From JACDHG01 sp963815295 (lineage in GTDB: Bacteria; Actinomycetota; Actinomycetes; Propionibacteriales; Nocardioidaceae): 64,000 nt of DNA. This document shows, piece after piece, positions 1 to 9,137 of the stretch. Location of the stretch: positions 1,674,001 through 1,738,000 of the forward strand of contig CAWFFZ010000008.1 of the NCBI GenBank assembly GCA_963815295.1. The letters are read 5' to 3'. Position 1 is the stretch's first letter. The number at the start of each line of letters is the position of its first letter. Below the pieces are notes generated by a model that was not told the origin of the DNA, did no database searches, and saw nothing but the letters and a program-made list of their open reading frames with translations. The translations under genes and the position numbers were made by a program.

Positions 1-346
1 CTGGCACGGCCCCGACGTAACCGCTGCTGATCCCGGCATCAGTCAACCGGACCTCGATCCTGGGGAGGCCGAGACGCGCGACGTGCGCGCTCGCCCGTGC
101 CGCATTCCTCGTGTCTGCCTCCAAGAGAGTGGCGGTTACGCGGTCTGCGTCTCGTCTGCCTTCGAGTACTTCGAGAAGGTCGCGGCCATCGCCCGCACAC
201 GAACTCAAGATGGTCACCGGGTGAGGCGCCGTCTCCTCGAGCCATGTCTCGATGTGGCGCTGTATCGTCCGAAGGCGCTCTGAGAGCAGCGACTCAGGGT
301 CCGCGTAATCCCGATGCCAGGCATCCCAGTCAGTCTTCGAGCTCAT
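1..346 (-). CDS. Class I SAM-dependent methyltransferase, 3' end cut by window edge
   Basis: The first 115 codons run from ATG at 346 to the window edge, so the C-terminus is missing. After about 40 mostly helical residues comes ILSSCAGDGRDLLEVL, which matches motif I of class I methyltransferases (hydrophobic strand, then a glycine/acidic loop that binds S-adenosylmethionine). A second strand ending in acidic residues (TLLEAD) follows at the usual distance and would bind the ribose hydroxyls. It lies 36 bp after gltD on the same strand and may be co-transcribed with it. No clear SD is seen and the upstream frame has no better start. The substrate cannot be told from this part. Confidence 0.7.
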   Translation of the reverse strand, partial: MSSKTDWDAWHRDYADPESLLSERLRTIQRHIETWLEETAPHPVTILSSCAGDGRDLLEVLEGRRDADRVTATLLEADTRNAARASAHVARLGLPRIEVRLTDAGISSGYVGAVP

Positions 347-382
347 GCCGCCAATCTGACACAAGGCACCTCAGCCGAATGG

Positions 383-1861
383 CTAGACGGCGAGGGGGCG
401 AGCGGTGGACGGGATCGGGGCGGGCAGCGTGGTGGACCCGGTGAGGTACGTGTCGACTGCGGCGGCCGTCGACCTGCCCTCGGCGATCGCCCACACGATC
501 AGCGATTGCCCGCGGCCGGCGTCACCGGTCACGAAGACGCCCGGCTCGGACGTCATGTAGCCGCGGTCGCGCGCGACGTTCCCCCGTTCGTCGATCGCCA
601 GGTCGAGCTGGGCAACCACGGTGTCACGCTCCGGGCCGGTGAAGCCCATCGCCAGCAGCACCAGCTGGGCGGGGATCTCCCGCTCGCTGCCGTCGACAGG
701 CTGGAAACGACCCTCGACCATCTCCACCTCACTCAGCCGCAACGACTGCACCTGACCGGAGGCGTCGGCCACGAACTCGGTGGTCGACACGGCGTACACA
801 CGTTCACCACCCTCCTCGTGCGCCGCCGACACTCGGTAGATCATCGGGTACGTCGGCCACGGGTGCGCCTCCGCCCGTTCGTCGCCGGGGCGGGCCATGA
901 TCTCGAGCTGGGTCACCGAAGTAGCACCTTGGCGGTGGGCCGTGCCGACGCAGTCGGCGCCGGTGTCACCACCGCCGATGACGACGACGTGCTTCCCGGC
1001 AGCCGTGATCTGGTCGGCGACCTCGATGCCGTGGGCAGCCCGGTTGGCCTGCGGGAGATACTCCATCGCCTGATGGATGCCCCTGTGCTCGCGCCCCGAC
1101 ACCGGCAGCTCACGCGCAACGGTCGCGCCGGTCGCCAGCACCATGGCGTCGAAACGCTCGAGCAGCTCCGGCCCGGTGACGTCGACGCCGACATGCACAC
1201 CCGTGCGGAAGACCGTGCCTTCGCGGCGCATCTGGTCGAGCCTGCGGTCGACCTGCCGCTTCTCCATCTTGAACTCCGGGATGCCGTAGCGCAGCAGCCC
1301 TCCCGCCTTGTCTTCACGTTCGTAGACCGCGACGGTGTGGCCGGCCCGGGTCAGCTGTTGGGCGGCCGCCAACCCCGCAGGACCCGACCCGATCACCGCC
1401 ACTGTCTTGCCGGTGAGCCAGTCGATGGGCTGCGGGTGGATGAGCCGTTCGTCCCAGGCCTTGTCGACAATGGCGACCTCGACGTTCTTGATCGTCACCG
1501 GCCCACCCGACGACTCGGCGTTGATTGCGAGCACGCAGGACGTCTCACACGGTGCCGGGCACAGCCTGCCGGTGAACTCGGGGAAGTTGTTCGTGGCGTG
1601 CAGCCGCTCGATCGCACCCTCCCAGTCGTCGCGGTAGACGAGGTCGTTCCACTCCGGGATCAAGTTGCCGAGCGGGCAACCCTCGTGACAGAACGGAATG
1701 CCGCAGTCCATGCACCGGCCCGCCTGCTTGCTGATGATCGGCAACAAGGTACGGCCCACCTCGTCGGGGTAGACCTCGTTCCAGTCCTGCACGCGCTCAG
1801 CTACCGGCCGCCGCACAGGCAACTCGCGCGGCGTCGTCAGAAAGCCCCGGGGATCAGCCAT
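383..1861 (-). CDS. gltD: Glutamate synthase small subunit (GltD)
   Basis: 492 residues, the usual length. It is the NADPH-oxidising beta subunit that passes electrons to GltB to make two glutamates from glutamine and 2-oxoglutarate. The N-terminal part has cysteine clusters for low-potential [4Fe-4S] centres (CMDCGIPFCHEGCPLG near residue 50, then CPAPCETSC near 100). A Rossmann motif GSGPAGLAAAQQL binds FAD, and GGGDTGADC belongs to the NADPH-binding domain. The C-terminal VTGDAGRGQSLIVWAI segment completes the FAD site. The ATG lies inside the last codons of gltB (8-nt overlap), so the two subunits are translationally coupled. Confidence 0.96.
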   Translation of the reverse strand: MADPRGFLTTPRELPVRRPVAERVQDWNEVYPDEVGRTLLPIISKQAGRCMDCGIPFCHEGCPLGNLIPEWNDLVYRDDWEGAIERLHATNNFPEFTGRLCPAPCETSCVLAINAESSGGPVTIKNVEVAIVDKAWDERLIHPQPIDWLTGKTVAVIGSGPAGLAAAQQLTRAGHTVAVYEREDKAGGLLRYGIPEFKMEKRQVDRRLDQMRREGTVFRTGVHVGVDVTGPELLERFDAMVLATGATVARELPVSGREHRGIHQAMEYLPQANRAAHGIEVADQITAAGKHVVVIGGGDTGADCVGTAHRQGATSVTQLEIMARPGDERAEAHPWPTYPMIYRVSAAHEEGGERVYAVSTTEFVADASGQVQSLRLSEVEMVEGRFQPVDGSEREIPAQLVLLAMGFTGPERDTVVAQLDLAIDERGNVARDRGYMTSEPGVFVTGDAGRGQSLIVWAIAEGRSTAAAVDTYLTGSTTLPAPIPSTARPLAV

Positions 1862-4800
1862 GGAGAGCCCCCATCATCGCTGCGGTCGTGTCGTCCTCGT
1901 TGAGGCCGTCGCGCTCCGCCGCCGCCTTGGCCTCGAGCACCCGGCGATAGTCGCGCGGCATCACTTCGATGAACCGCCGGCGCGCAGACGCCCATTCGAG
2001 CGTGAGCGCCTCGGCCACGGGAGAAGCCGTCTCCTCGGCATGTCGCTGCACCCAACGACGTACGACGACAGCCGCCTCATCAGAGAGCGGCCCCAAGTCG
2101 ACGAGCTCGTGATTGACCCGGCCCACATCGAGGTCGAGGACGTAGGCCACGCCGCCGCTCATCCCGGCCGCGAAGTTACGGCCAGTGGGGCCGAGCACGA
2201 CGACTTCGCCACCAGTCATGTACTCGCAGCCATGGTCGCCCACGCCTTCGACGACAAGGGACGCGCCGGAGTTGCGCACGGCGAAGCGTTCGCCCACCTG
2301 TCCGCGGATGAACACCTCCCCGCTCGTCGCGCCGTAGGCGATGACGTTCCCGGCAATGATCTGGTCCTCGGCGATGAAGGTTGCGTCGAGCTCGGGACGT
2401 ACGACGATGCGGCCACCCGACAGACCCTTGGCGACGTAATCGTTGGCGTCGCCTTCGAGTCGCAATGTGATGCCACGCGGAAGGAACGCACCGAACGACT
2501 GGCCGGCCGAGCCGGTGAAGCTGAGGTCGATCAGCTCGTCGGCCAGGCCTTCGGGATGGGCCTTCGTCACCTCATGGCCGAGCATCGTGCCCACCGTGCG
2601 GTTGACGTTGCGCACGGCCAGTCGGGCACGCACGGGCTCTCCCGCGAAGATCGCCGGCTCGCAGAGCCTGATGAGCTCGTTGTCGAGCGCCTTGGCGAGC
2701 CCGTGGTCCTGAGGCACGGTCTGGTGGCGAGCGGCCCCAGGTGGCAACACCGGCACGTGCAGCACGGGCTCGAGGTCGAGGCCGGATGCCTTCCAGTGAT
2801 CCACCGCGGCCTGCGTATCGAGCACCTCGGCGTGACCGATGGCTTCGTCGAGCGAGCGGAACCCGAGTTCGGCGAGCAGCTCCCGCACCTCCTCGGCGAT
2901 GAACTCGAAGAAGTTCACGACGTACTCGGCTTTGCCGCGGAAACGCGACCGCAGCACAGGGTTCTGGGTCGCGATGCCGACCGGGCAAGTGTCGAGATGA
3001 CACACGCGCATCATGATGCAGCCGGACACGACCAAGGGCGCGGTGGCGAAGCCGTACTCCTCGGCACCGAGCAGTGCAGCGATCATGACGTCGCGACCAG
3101 TCTTCAGCTGGCCGTCGCACTGGACGACGATCCGGTCGCGCAATCCGTTGAGCAGCAGGGTTTGCTGCGTCTCGGCGAGCCCGAGCTCCCACGGCCCACC
3201 GGCGTGCTTGAGCGAGGTCAGCGGTGCCGCACCCGTCCCACCGTCGTGGCCGGAGATCAGTACGACGTCGGCGTGCGCCTTCGACACGCCAGCGGCGACA
3301 GTTCCAACCCCGATCTCCGAGACGAGCTTGACGTGGATGCGAGCGGACGGGTTGGCGTTCTTGAGGTCGTGGATCAGCTGCGCCAAGTCTTCGATGGAGT
3401 AGATGTCGTGGTGCGGCGGCGGCGAGATGAGTCCCACGCCCGGCGTCGAGTGCCGGGTCTTCGCCACCCACGGGTAGACCTTGTTACCCGGCAGCTGACC
3501 CCCCTCGCCAGGCTTTGCACCCTGCGCCATCTTGATCTGGATGTCGTCGGCGTTCGTCAGGTACTCGCTCGTGACACCGAACCGCCCTGATGCCACCTGT
3601 TTGATGGCGCTACGACGCTCGGGGTCGTGCAACCGCACTGCGTCCTCGCCACCTTCACCCGTGTTGGACTTGCCGCCCAACAGGTTCATGGCGATCGCGA
3701 GTGTCTCGTGGGCCTCCTGGCTGATCGAGCCGTACGACATCGCGCCGGTCGAGAAGCGTGTGACGATCGCGGAGACCGGCTCGACCTCGTCGATCGGCAC
3801 CGACTCGCGGCCGGCTTCGAAGCCCAGCAGCCCGCGCACTGTCATCAACTGGGCCGACTGGTCATCGACGAGCTTCGTGTATTGCTTGAAGACGTCGTAG
3901 CGGCCGGACTGGGTCGAGTGCTGCAGCCGGAACACAGTCTGGGGGTCGAACAGATGCGGCTCGCCCTCACGGCGCCACTGGTACTCACCGCCGATGTCGA
4001 GCTTGCGATGTGGCGGCGGGATGCCGTTCAGCGGGTAAGCGCCGCGGTGTCTGAGGGCGACCTCCTCGGCGAGCACGTCGAGCCCGACCCCACCGAGCTT
4101 CGACGTCGTACCGGTGAAGTAGCGGTCGACCACGTCGGCGGCCAGCCCGACGGCCTCGAAGATCTGAGCGCCGGTATAGGACGCCACCGTGGAGACGCCC
4201 ATCTTGCTCATCACCTTCAGCACGCCCTTGCCGAGCGCCTTCACCAGGTTGCGGACCGCCTGTGCCGGCTCCACATCGGTGAGATGCACCCGCGACCTGG
4301 CCAGATCCTCGACGGACTCCATCGCGAGGTACGGGTTGACGGCTGCCGCACCGAAGCCGATCAGGAGTGCGACGTGGTGGACCTCGCGGACGTCGCCGGC
4401 CTCGAGCACCAGCCCGACCTGGGTGCGCGTCTTCTGCCTGACCAGATGGTGGTGGACGGCGCCGGTCATCAGAAGTGAGGGGATCGGAGCGACATCGGCC
4501 GTCGAGTGCCGGTCGGACAACACGATGATGCGCGCACCGTCGGCTATCGCGGCGGAGACTTCAGCGCAGATGGCGTCGAGCCGGCTCGCCAGCGCGTCCG
4601 CGCCACCGACGACGTCATACAGCCCGTGTACGACGTACGTCGAGTAGCCCGGTAGGTCGCCGTCACGGTTGATGTGGAGGATCTTCGCGAGCTCGTCATT
4701 GTCGATGACGGGAAACGGTACGACGACCTGGCGGCATGACGCCGGGCCTGGCTGCAGCAGGTTGCCCTCCGGCCCCAGCGTGCCGGCGAGCGACGTCACG

Positions 4801-6398
4801 AGCTCTTCGCGGATAGCGTCGAGCGGTGGGTTGGTGACCTGAGCGAAAAGCTGGCTGAAGTAGTCGAACAGCAGCCGTGGCCTCGCCGAGAGGGCAGCGA
4901 TCGGACTGTCGGTGCCCATCGACCCGATTGGCTCCGCCGCGACGCGCGCCATCGGCGCCAGCAGCAACCGCAGCTCCTCCTCGGTGTAGCCGAACACCTG
5001 CTGGCGGCGGGTCACGGAGCGATGCGTGTGCACGATGTGTTCGCGGGTCGGCAGGTCTTCGAGCTTCATGAGGCCGGCGTGCAGCCACTCGTCGTACGGC
5101 GCCTCGGCCGCCAAGGTGTCCTTGAGCTCGTCGTCCTCGACGATCCGCAGCTCACCGAGATCGACGAGGAACATCCGCCCGGGCTGCAGACGACCCTTGC
5201 GGACGATCGAGCTCGGCTCGAGGTCGAGGACGCCAACTTCGGAGGCAAGCACCACAAGGCCGTCGTCGGTGACCCAGTAGCGCGAGGGCCGCAGTCCGTT
5301 GCGGTCGAGGACGGCGCCGATCTGCGTCCCATCGGTGAACACAACGCATGCCGGGCCGTCCCACGGCTCCATCAAGGTGGAGTGGAACTCGTAGAACGAC
5401 CGGCGACCCGGCGTCATCTCCGTGTGGTTCTCCCAGGCTTCGGGGATCATCATCAACACCGAGTGCGGCAACGAACGGCCACCGAGGTGGAGGAGCTCGA
5501 GCACCTCGTCGAAGGATGCCGAGTCTGAGGCGTCCGGAGTACAGATCGGGTAGACCCGGCCGAGTCCCTCACCCGGCGAACCGGCAGTCGCGTGTCCGAA
5601 GAGGTCGGACTTCAAGAGGGCTTCTCGGGCACGCATCCAGTTGCGGTTGCCTTTGACGGTGTTGATCTCGCCGTTGTGGGCGATGAACCGGTAGGGATGC
5701 GCGAGTGGCCACGAGGGGAACGTGTTGGTCGAGAAGCGGGAGTGCACGACCGCCAGCGCCGACTCCATCCGCGGGTCGGTCAGGTCCGTGAAGAAGTTGT
5801 CCAGCTGGTCTGTGGTGAGCATCCCCTTGTAGCAAAGGGTGCGCGACGAGAGCGACGGGAAGTACACGTTGGTGTCGTGCTCGGCACGCTTGCGCAGACA
5901 GAAGGCCATCCGCTCCAGCCCCATACCGACCACGCGGCTCGCCTCGCCGGTGACGAACAGCTGCTCGAACGCGGGCATGCACGCCTTCGAGAGGGAGCCC
6001 AAAAGGCTCGTGACGGTCGGCACCGGCCGCCAGCCGACGACCCGCAAACCCTCCTCGGCGGCCAAGTCCTCGATGTGGGCCTTCGTCTTCGCGATCTCGT
6101 CTGCGTCGCCCGGCAAGAACGCGGTGCCGACGGCGTAGCTCGCTGCCGGCGGCAGTTCGAAGTCGCACACGTCGCGCAGGAACCGGTCGGGGACCTGCAG
6201 CAGGATGCCGGCGCCGTCGCCTGAGTCGGGCTCGGCGCCCGAGGCGCCACGGTGGTCCAGGTTTCGCAGGGCGGTCAGGGCCTTCTCGACGATGTCATGG
6301 GAGGCGACGCCGGTCAGGGTCGCAACGAAGGCGACGCCGCATGCATCGTGCTCGTGGCGTCCGTCGTACAGCCCTTGGGGCGGGGGGACAGCTCGCAT
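1854..6398 (-). CDS. gltB: Glutamate synthase large subunit (GltB)
   Basis: 1514 residues, the expected size of the bacterial alpha subunit. I chose ATG at 6398 because GGAGA lies 7 bases upstream and the family propeptide follows. In this frame Cys20 (HDACGVAFV) is the predicted N-terminal nucleophile of the glutaminase domain, exposed after cleavage of about 19 residues. The central domain and FMN-binding barrel follow. The 3Fe-4S cluster cysteines are seen in CIMMRVCHLDTCPVG, and the C-terminal beta-helix is glycine rich. In-frame codons further upstream (to 6497) exist but would add an arginine-rich tail not seen in the family. It is followed by gltD with overlap. Confidence 0.95.
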   Translation of the reverse strand: MRAVPPPQGLYDGRHEHDACGVAFVATLTGVASHDIVEKALTALRNLDHRGASGAEPDSGDGAGILLQVPDRFLRDVCDFELPPAASYAVGTAFLPGDADEIAKTKAHIEDLAAEEGLRVVGWRPVPTVTSLLGSLSKACMPAFEQLFVTGEASRVVGMGLERMAFCLRKRAEHDTNVYFPSLSSRTLCYKGMLTTDQLDNFFTDLTDPRMESALAVVHSRFSTNTFPSWPLAHPYRFIAHNGEINTVKGNRNWMRAREALLKSDLFGHATAGSPGEGLGRVYPICTPDASDSASFDEVLELLHLGGRSLPHSVLMMIPEAWENHTEMTPGRRSFYEFHSTLMEPWDGPACVVFTDGTQIGAVLDRNGLRPSRYWVTDDGLVVLASEVGVLDLEPSSIVRKGRLQPGRMFLVDLGELRIVEDDELKDTLAAEAPYDEWLHAGLMKLEDLPTREHIVHTHRSVTRRQQVFGYTEEELRLLLAPMARVAAEPIGSMGTDSPIAALSARPRLLFDYFSQLFAQVTNPPLDAIREELVTSLAGTLGPEGNLLQPGPASCRQVVVPFPVIDNDELAKILHINRDGDLPGYSTYVVHGLYDVVGGADALASRLDAICAEVSAAIADGARIIVLSDRHSTADVAPIPSLLMTGAVHHHLVRQKTRTQVGLVLEAGDVREVHHVALLIGFGAAAVNPYLAMESVEDLARSRVHLTDVEPAQAVRNLVKALGKGVLKVMSKMGVSTVASYTGAQIFEAVGLAADVVDRYFTGTTSKLGGVGLDVLAEEVALRHRGAYPLNGIPPPHRKLDIGGEYQWRREGEPHLFDPQTVFRLQHSTQSGRYDVFKQYTKLVDDQSAQLMTVRGLLGFEAGRESVPIDEVEPVSAIVTRFSTGAMSYGSISQEAHETLAIAMNLLGGKSNTGEGGEDAVRLHDPERRSAIKQVASGRFGVTSEYLTNADDIQIKMAQGAKPGEGGQLPGNKVYPWVAKTRHSTPGVGLISPPPHHDIYSIEDLAQLIHDLKNANPSARIHVKLVSEIGVGTVAAGVSKAHADVVLISGHDGGTGAAPLTSLKHAGGPWELGLAETQQTLLLNGLRDRIVVQCDGQLKTGRDVMIAALLGAEEYGFATAPLVVSGCIMMRVCHLDTCPVGIATQNPVLRSRFRGKAEYVVNFFEFIAEEVRELLAELGFRSLDEAIGHAEVLDTQAAVDHWKASGLDLEPVLHVPVLPPGAARHQTVPQDHGLAKALDNELIRLCEPAIFAGEPVRARLAVRNVNRTVGTMLGHEVTKAHPEGLADELIDLSFTGSAGQSFGAFLPRGITLRLEGDANDYVAKGLSGGRIVVRPELDATFIAEDQIIAGNVIAYGATSGEVFIRGQVGERFAVRNSGASLVVEGVGDHGCEYMTGGEVVVLGPTGRNFAAGMSGGVAYVLDLDVGRVNHELVDLGPLSDEAAVVVRRWVQRHAEETASPVAEALTLEWASARRRFIEVMPRDYRRVLEAKAAAERDGLNEDDTTAAMMGALHG

Positions 6399-6451
6399 TG
6401 GCAGGTCTCCCGTCGTCGTCCATCGACGCGGCTGGTGGCCGGGTGTGCGGA

Positions 6452-6471
6452 TGGCCATTTGCTGATGGCCA
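6452..6471. repeat. Inverted repeat in the gltB leader (possible operator)
   Basis: TGGCCAT, 6 bases, then ATGGCCA: a perfect 7-bp inverted repeat 54 bp upstream of the gltB start. ATGGCCA also occurs as a direct repeat here. It could be an operator or an RNA hairpin in the leader. The 227-bp lgt-gltB spacer holds nothing else I can name. Confidence 0.4.
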
Positions 6472-6625
6472 GTGTGGAGGGGGGAACGGGACGACATTGG
6501 CCCTGATGATCGGTGAGACTACACGACCACACCCGTCGCAAGCAGCAACGCGGCCACGCCCCGAGACGGGCCAGCCAGCACCTAAACGGGCGTCATCGGA
6601 GGCCGCACCGCGAGTGCGCAGTCGT

Positions 6626-7606
6626 CTAGCCGCTGGGGTCGGACTTCGGTGGTGGGGATGTCCGGGTCTGGTCGCTGTCGCTGGGCGTGGTCGCAACGGC
6701 GTCATCGTCGTCAGGCTCGGTGCCGGAGTCCGTGTCCTCGTCGTCGTGTGCGTCGGTCTGGACGCCGGTGTCCTCGTCGTCAGGCGACGGCTCGACGTCG
6801 GTCTCGCGGCCCGGGTGGAGGCGCCCGACGATGATGAAGTACGCCGCCGCGAGCACGAACAGGAGGATCGACGTCCACACGTTGAGCCGGACCGCGAAGA
6901 ACTCGTTGGCCTCGTCGACCCGGAGGTACTCGATCCACCCGCGACCCGCCGTATAGGCCATCACGTAGACCGCGAACGCCCGCCCGTACCCGAGCTTCAG
7001 GCGCCGGTCGAGATAGATCACCAGGCCAGCGACTCCAAAGTCCCAGAGGCACTCGTAGAGGAACGTCGGGTGGAAGGTCTGTTCGTCGAGCGCGTCGGCT
7101 GGTCGATGTGACGGATCGATCTCGAGTCCCCACGGCAGTGAGGTCGGTCGGCCGTAGAGCTCCTGGTTGAACCAGTTGCCCCAGCGGCCGATGCCTTGGG
7201 CGATCGCGATACCGGGGGCAAGCGCGTCGGCGAAGGCCCCGAACCTGACGTTGCGCCGGCGGCAACCGATGTAGGCGCCGAGCGCGCCGAAGGCGATCGC
7301 GCCCCAGATGCCAAGCCCGCCGCGCCAGATGTACAACGCGGTGATGGGTTCCTGGCCGTCGCCGAAGTACAACTGCGGATCGGTGAGGACGTGGTAGATC
7401 CGACCACCGACGAGACCGAAGGGCACCATCCAGACCGCGACGTCGCCAACGGTGCCGGGGCGGCCGCCGCGGGCTACCCAGCGTCGGTCGCCGAGCCACA
7501 CGGCGACGATGACACCGAGGATGATGCACAGGGCATACCCACGGATCGGAAGGGGTCCGAGGTGCCAGACACCGTCGCTCGGGCTCGGGATAGAGGCTAG
7601 GTACAT
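6626..7606 (-). CDS. lgt: Prolipoprotein diacylglyceryl transferase (Lgt)
   Basis: 326 residues with about seven membrane segments. It transfers diacylglycerol from phosphatidylglycerol to the lipobox cysteine of prolipoproteins, before LspA acts. The family signature GRWGNWFNQELYGRPT lies in the middle, preceded by GGRIYHVLTD with the conserved Arg and His. After the last membrane segment there is an acidic, Asp/Glu/Thr-rich tail of about 65 residues, common in actinobacterial Lgt and probably disordered. It sits between the Sco1 lipoprotein gene, a likely client, and gltB. A TAGGTT box ends 9 bases upstream of the ATG, so a promoter with almost no leader is possible. Confidence 0.95.
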   Translation of the reverse strand: MYLASIPSPSDGVWHLGPLPIRGYALCIILGVIVAVWLGDRRWVARGGRPGTVGDVAVWMVPFGLVGGRIYHVLTDPQLYFGDGQEPITALYIWRGGLGIWGAIAFGALGAYIGCRRRNVRFGAFADALAPGIAIAQGIGRWGNWFNQELYGRPTSLPWGLEIDPSHRPADALDEQTFHPTFLYECLWDFGVAGLVIYLDRRLKLGYGRAFAVYVMAYTAGRGWIEYLRVDEANEFFAVRLNVWTSILLFVLAAAYFIIVGRLHPGRETDVEPSPDDEDTGVQTDAHDDEDTDSGTEPDDDDAVATTPSDSDQTRTSPPPKSDPSG

Positions 7607-7615
7607 TGCGGGAGC

Positions 7616-7621
7616 AACCTA
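7616..7621 (-). promoter_or_regulatory. Candidate -10 box upstream of lgt
   Basis: TAGGTT read on the minus strand, 9 bases before the lgt ATG, with no Shine-Dalgarno between. It resembles the boxes seen before hisD, priA and murE but the spacing is longer. The -35 region is not clear. Confidence 0.35.
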
Positions 7622-7657
7622 CCCTGCCCTGCAGCGCGAAGTCTCATGACACAGCCA

Positions 7658-8314
7658 TCACTGCGCGGCGAGTTTGGTGATGTCGGCGGCCATGTCTTCG
7701 ACAGGGGTGCCTTCGGTCCAGAGGACCGGGGCAGCATCGCCCTTGAACCCAATCACCTGGGCGCCGTGGCCAACGTCATACCCCCCACCCGGAAGCTCTT
7801 GCTGACCTTCGATTGCGACGCCCATCTCATCGGCAGCCCGGACGATCGTGGCCAGCTCGCCGGTGAGTCCGACGAAGTCGTCGTTGTAGCGGTCGAGGTA
7901 GGTCCGCAGGACTTCAGGTGTGTCGCGGGCCGGGTCGGTCGTGATGAACACCATCTGCGTCTGATCTCGGACGTCGTCGGGAAGCTGGAGGAATGCCTGC
8001 GTGATGTCACTCATCACCAGCATGCACACGTCCGGGCAATGCGTGTAGCCGTAGAAGACGACAGTGACCGGGTAGGCCGTGTCGGTGACGAGGTTGAAAT
8101 CCCTGCCGTTGGTCGCAGTCAACGTCACGTCGGGCATCTCGTACTCGGTCGTGATCTCGGCTCCTCTGAACGTGTCGTTCTGCTCGACGTTCGAGATCTC
8201 CGCACCGCCGGGGTTGTCGGTGTGCTCAGAGTGCGCGTCGTCGCCGGTGCCGCCACATGCGGCCGTCAGGAGGCCGACGCCCAGCAACGACAAAGTGAAA
8301 CGCAGGGGGGTCAT
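7658..8314 (-). CDS. Sco1/SenC family copper-binding lipoprotein
   Basis: 218 residues. The N-terminus is a lipoprotein signal ending in LLTAAC, so the protein should be anchored outside the membrane. The thioredoxin-like domain carries the Sco copper motif YGYTHCPDVC (CxxxC), and the distal copper ligand His is seen in YDVGHGAQVIG. Sco proteins deliver copper to, or reduce, the CuA site of cytochrome c oxidase; no oxidase genes lie nearby, so the client is inferred. I chose ATG at 8314 because it starts directly at the signal peptide; an upstream in-frame codon at 8368 would add 18 unlikely residues and overlap trpA. A 10-codon ORF bridges trpA and this start. Confidence 0.9.
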   Translation of the reverse strand: MTPLRFTLSLLGVGLLTAACGGTGDDAHSEHTDNPGGAEISNVEQNDTFRGAEITTEYEMPDVTLTATNGRDFNLVTDTAYPVTVVFYGYTHCPDVCMLVMSDITQAFLQLPDDVRDQTQMVFITTDPARDTPEVLRTYLDRYNDDFVGLTGELATIVRAADEMGVAIEGQQELPGGGYDVGHGAQVIGFKGDAAPVLWTEGTPVEDMAADITKLAAQ

Positions 8315-8339
8315 CGCAGGTTCAACTTCAGGGTGGCGC

Positions 8340-9137
8340 TCATAGTTCCCCGCGCACCCCGCGTGCAAGCTCTCTTGTCAGCGCGGTCACGGCCTTGGTG
8401 GCCCCCGGCAGCCCGTCGGCGTCGAGGACGACCCGGACGATTGCGCTGCCGACGATGACTGCATCGGCGTACGCCGCAACCTCGGCCGCCTGTACACCTG
8501 ACGACACGCCAAGTCCTACGCCGATCGGGAGGTCGGTGATCTCGCGCGTACGTCGTACGAGCTCGGCGCCGGCGCTGCTGGTCTGCTCACGCGCCCCCGT
8601 CACCCCCATCACCGCTGTGGCATACACGAAGCCCCGGCAGTGTGCGCTGGCCAGCTTGAGGCGCTCCGTGCTCGACGAGGGCGCGACCAGGAAAACCTTG
8701 TCGAGGTCATGCCGGTCCGCCGCCGCAATCCACTCGGCAGCTTCGTCGGGGATCAGGTCGGGCGTGATGAGACCTGCGCCCCCGGCGTCCGCGAGTGCGG
8801 CCGCGAACTTCTCGACGCCGTAGCGCTCGATCGGGTTCCAGTAGGTCATCACGAGCGTCGGCACGCGCGCGGCACTTGCCTCGACGACGGTGAAGACATC
8901 GGTCGTGCGCGCACCGGCTGCGAGCGCGATCTCGGCGGCGGCCTGGATGGTTGGGCCATCCATCACCGGGTCGGAGTAGGGCAGGCCGACCTCGACGGCG
9001 TCGACCCCGCCGGCCACCATCGCGTCGATCAGCTCGACCGAGCCGGCAACGGTCGGAAAGCCTGCAGGCAGGTAGCCGACGAGAGCGGCTCTCCCTTCAG
9101 CGCTTGCCGCGGCGATCGCCGGGCCGACACTCGTCAT
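8340..9137 (-). CDS. trpA: Tryptophan synthase alpha chain
   Basis: 265 residues. It cleaves indole-3-glycerol phosphate to indole and glyceraldehyde 3-phosphate and channels indole to TrpB. The TIM-barrel motif VEVGLPYSDPVMDGPTIQ holds the catalytic Glu and Asp. The phosphate-binding glycine loop (GVGLGVSSG and VGSAIV) is intact. The ATG at 9137 overlaps the trpB stop by one base (TGATG); a GTG one codon earlier is also possible. Order trpC-trpB-trpA in one run indicates an operon. Confidence 0.95.
   Translation of the reverse strand: MTSVGPAIAAASAEGRAALVGYLPAGFPTVAGSVELIDAMVAGGVDAVEVGLPYSDPVMDGPTIQAAAEIALAAGARTTDVFTVVEASAARVPTLVMTYWNPIERYGVEKFAAALADAGGAGLITPDLIPDEAAEWIAAADRHDLDKVFLVAPSSSTERLKLASAHCRGFVYATAVMGVTGAREQTSSAGAELVRRTREITDLPIGVGLGVSSGVQAAEVAAYADAVIVGSAIVRVVLDADGLPGATKAVTALTRELARGVRGEL

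Noticed and set aside
314..1903. 529-codon plus-strand frame across gltD
   Set aside because: It is antisense to a clear gltD with all motifs; such long open frames are common in high-GC DNA and it has no family features.
1860..3590. 576-codon plus-strand frame within gltB
   Set aside because: Antisense shadow of gltB; Arg/His/Asp-rich composition without domains.
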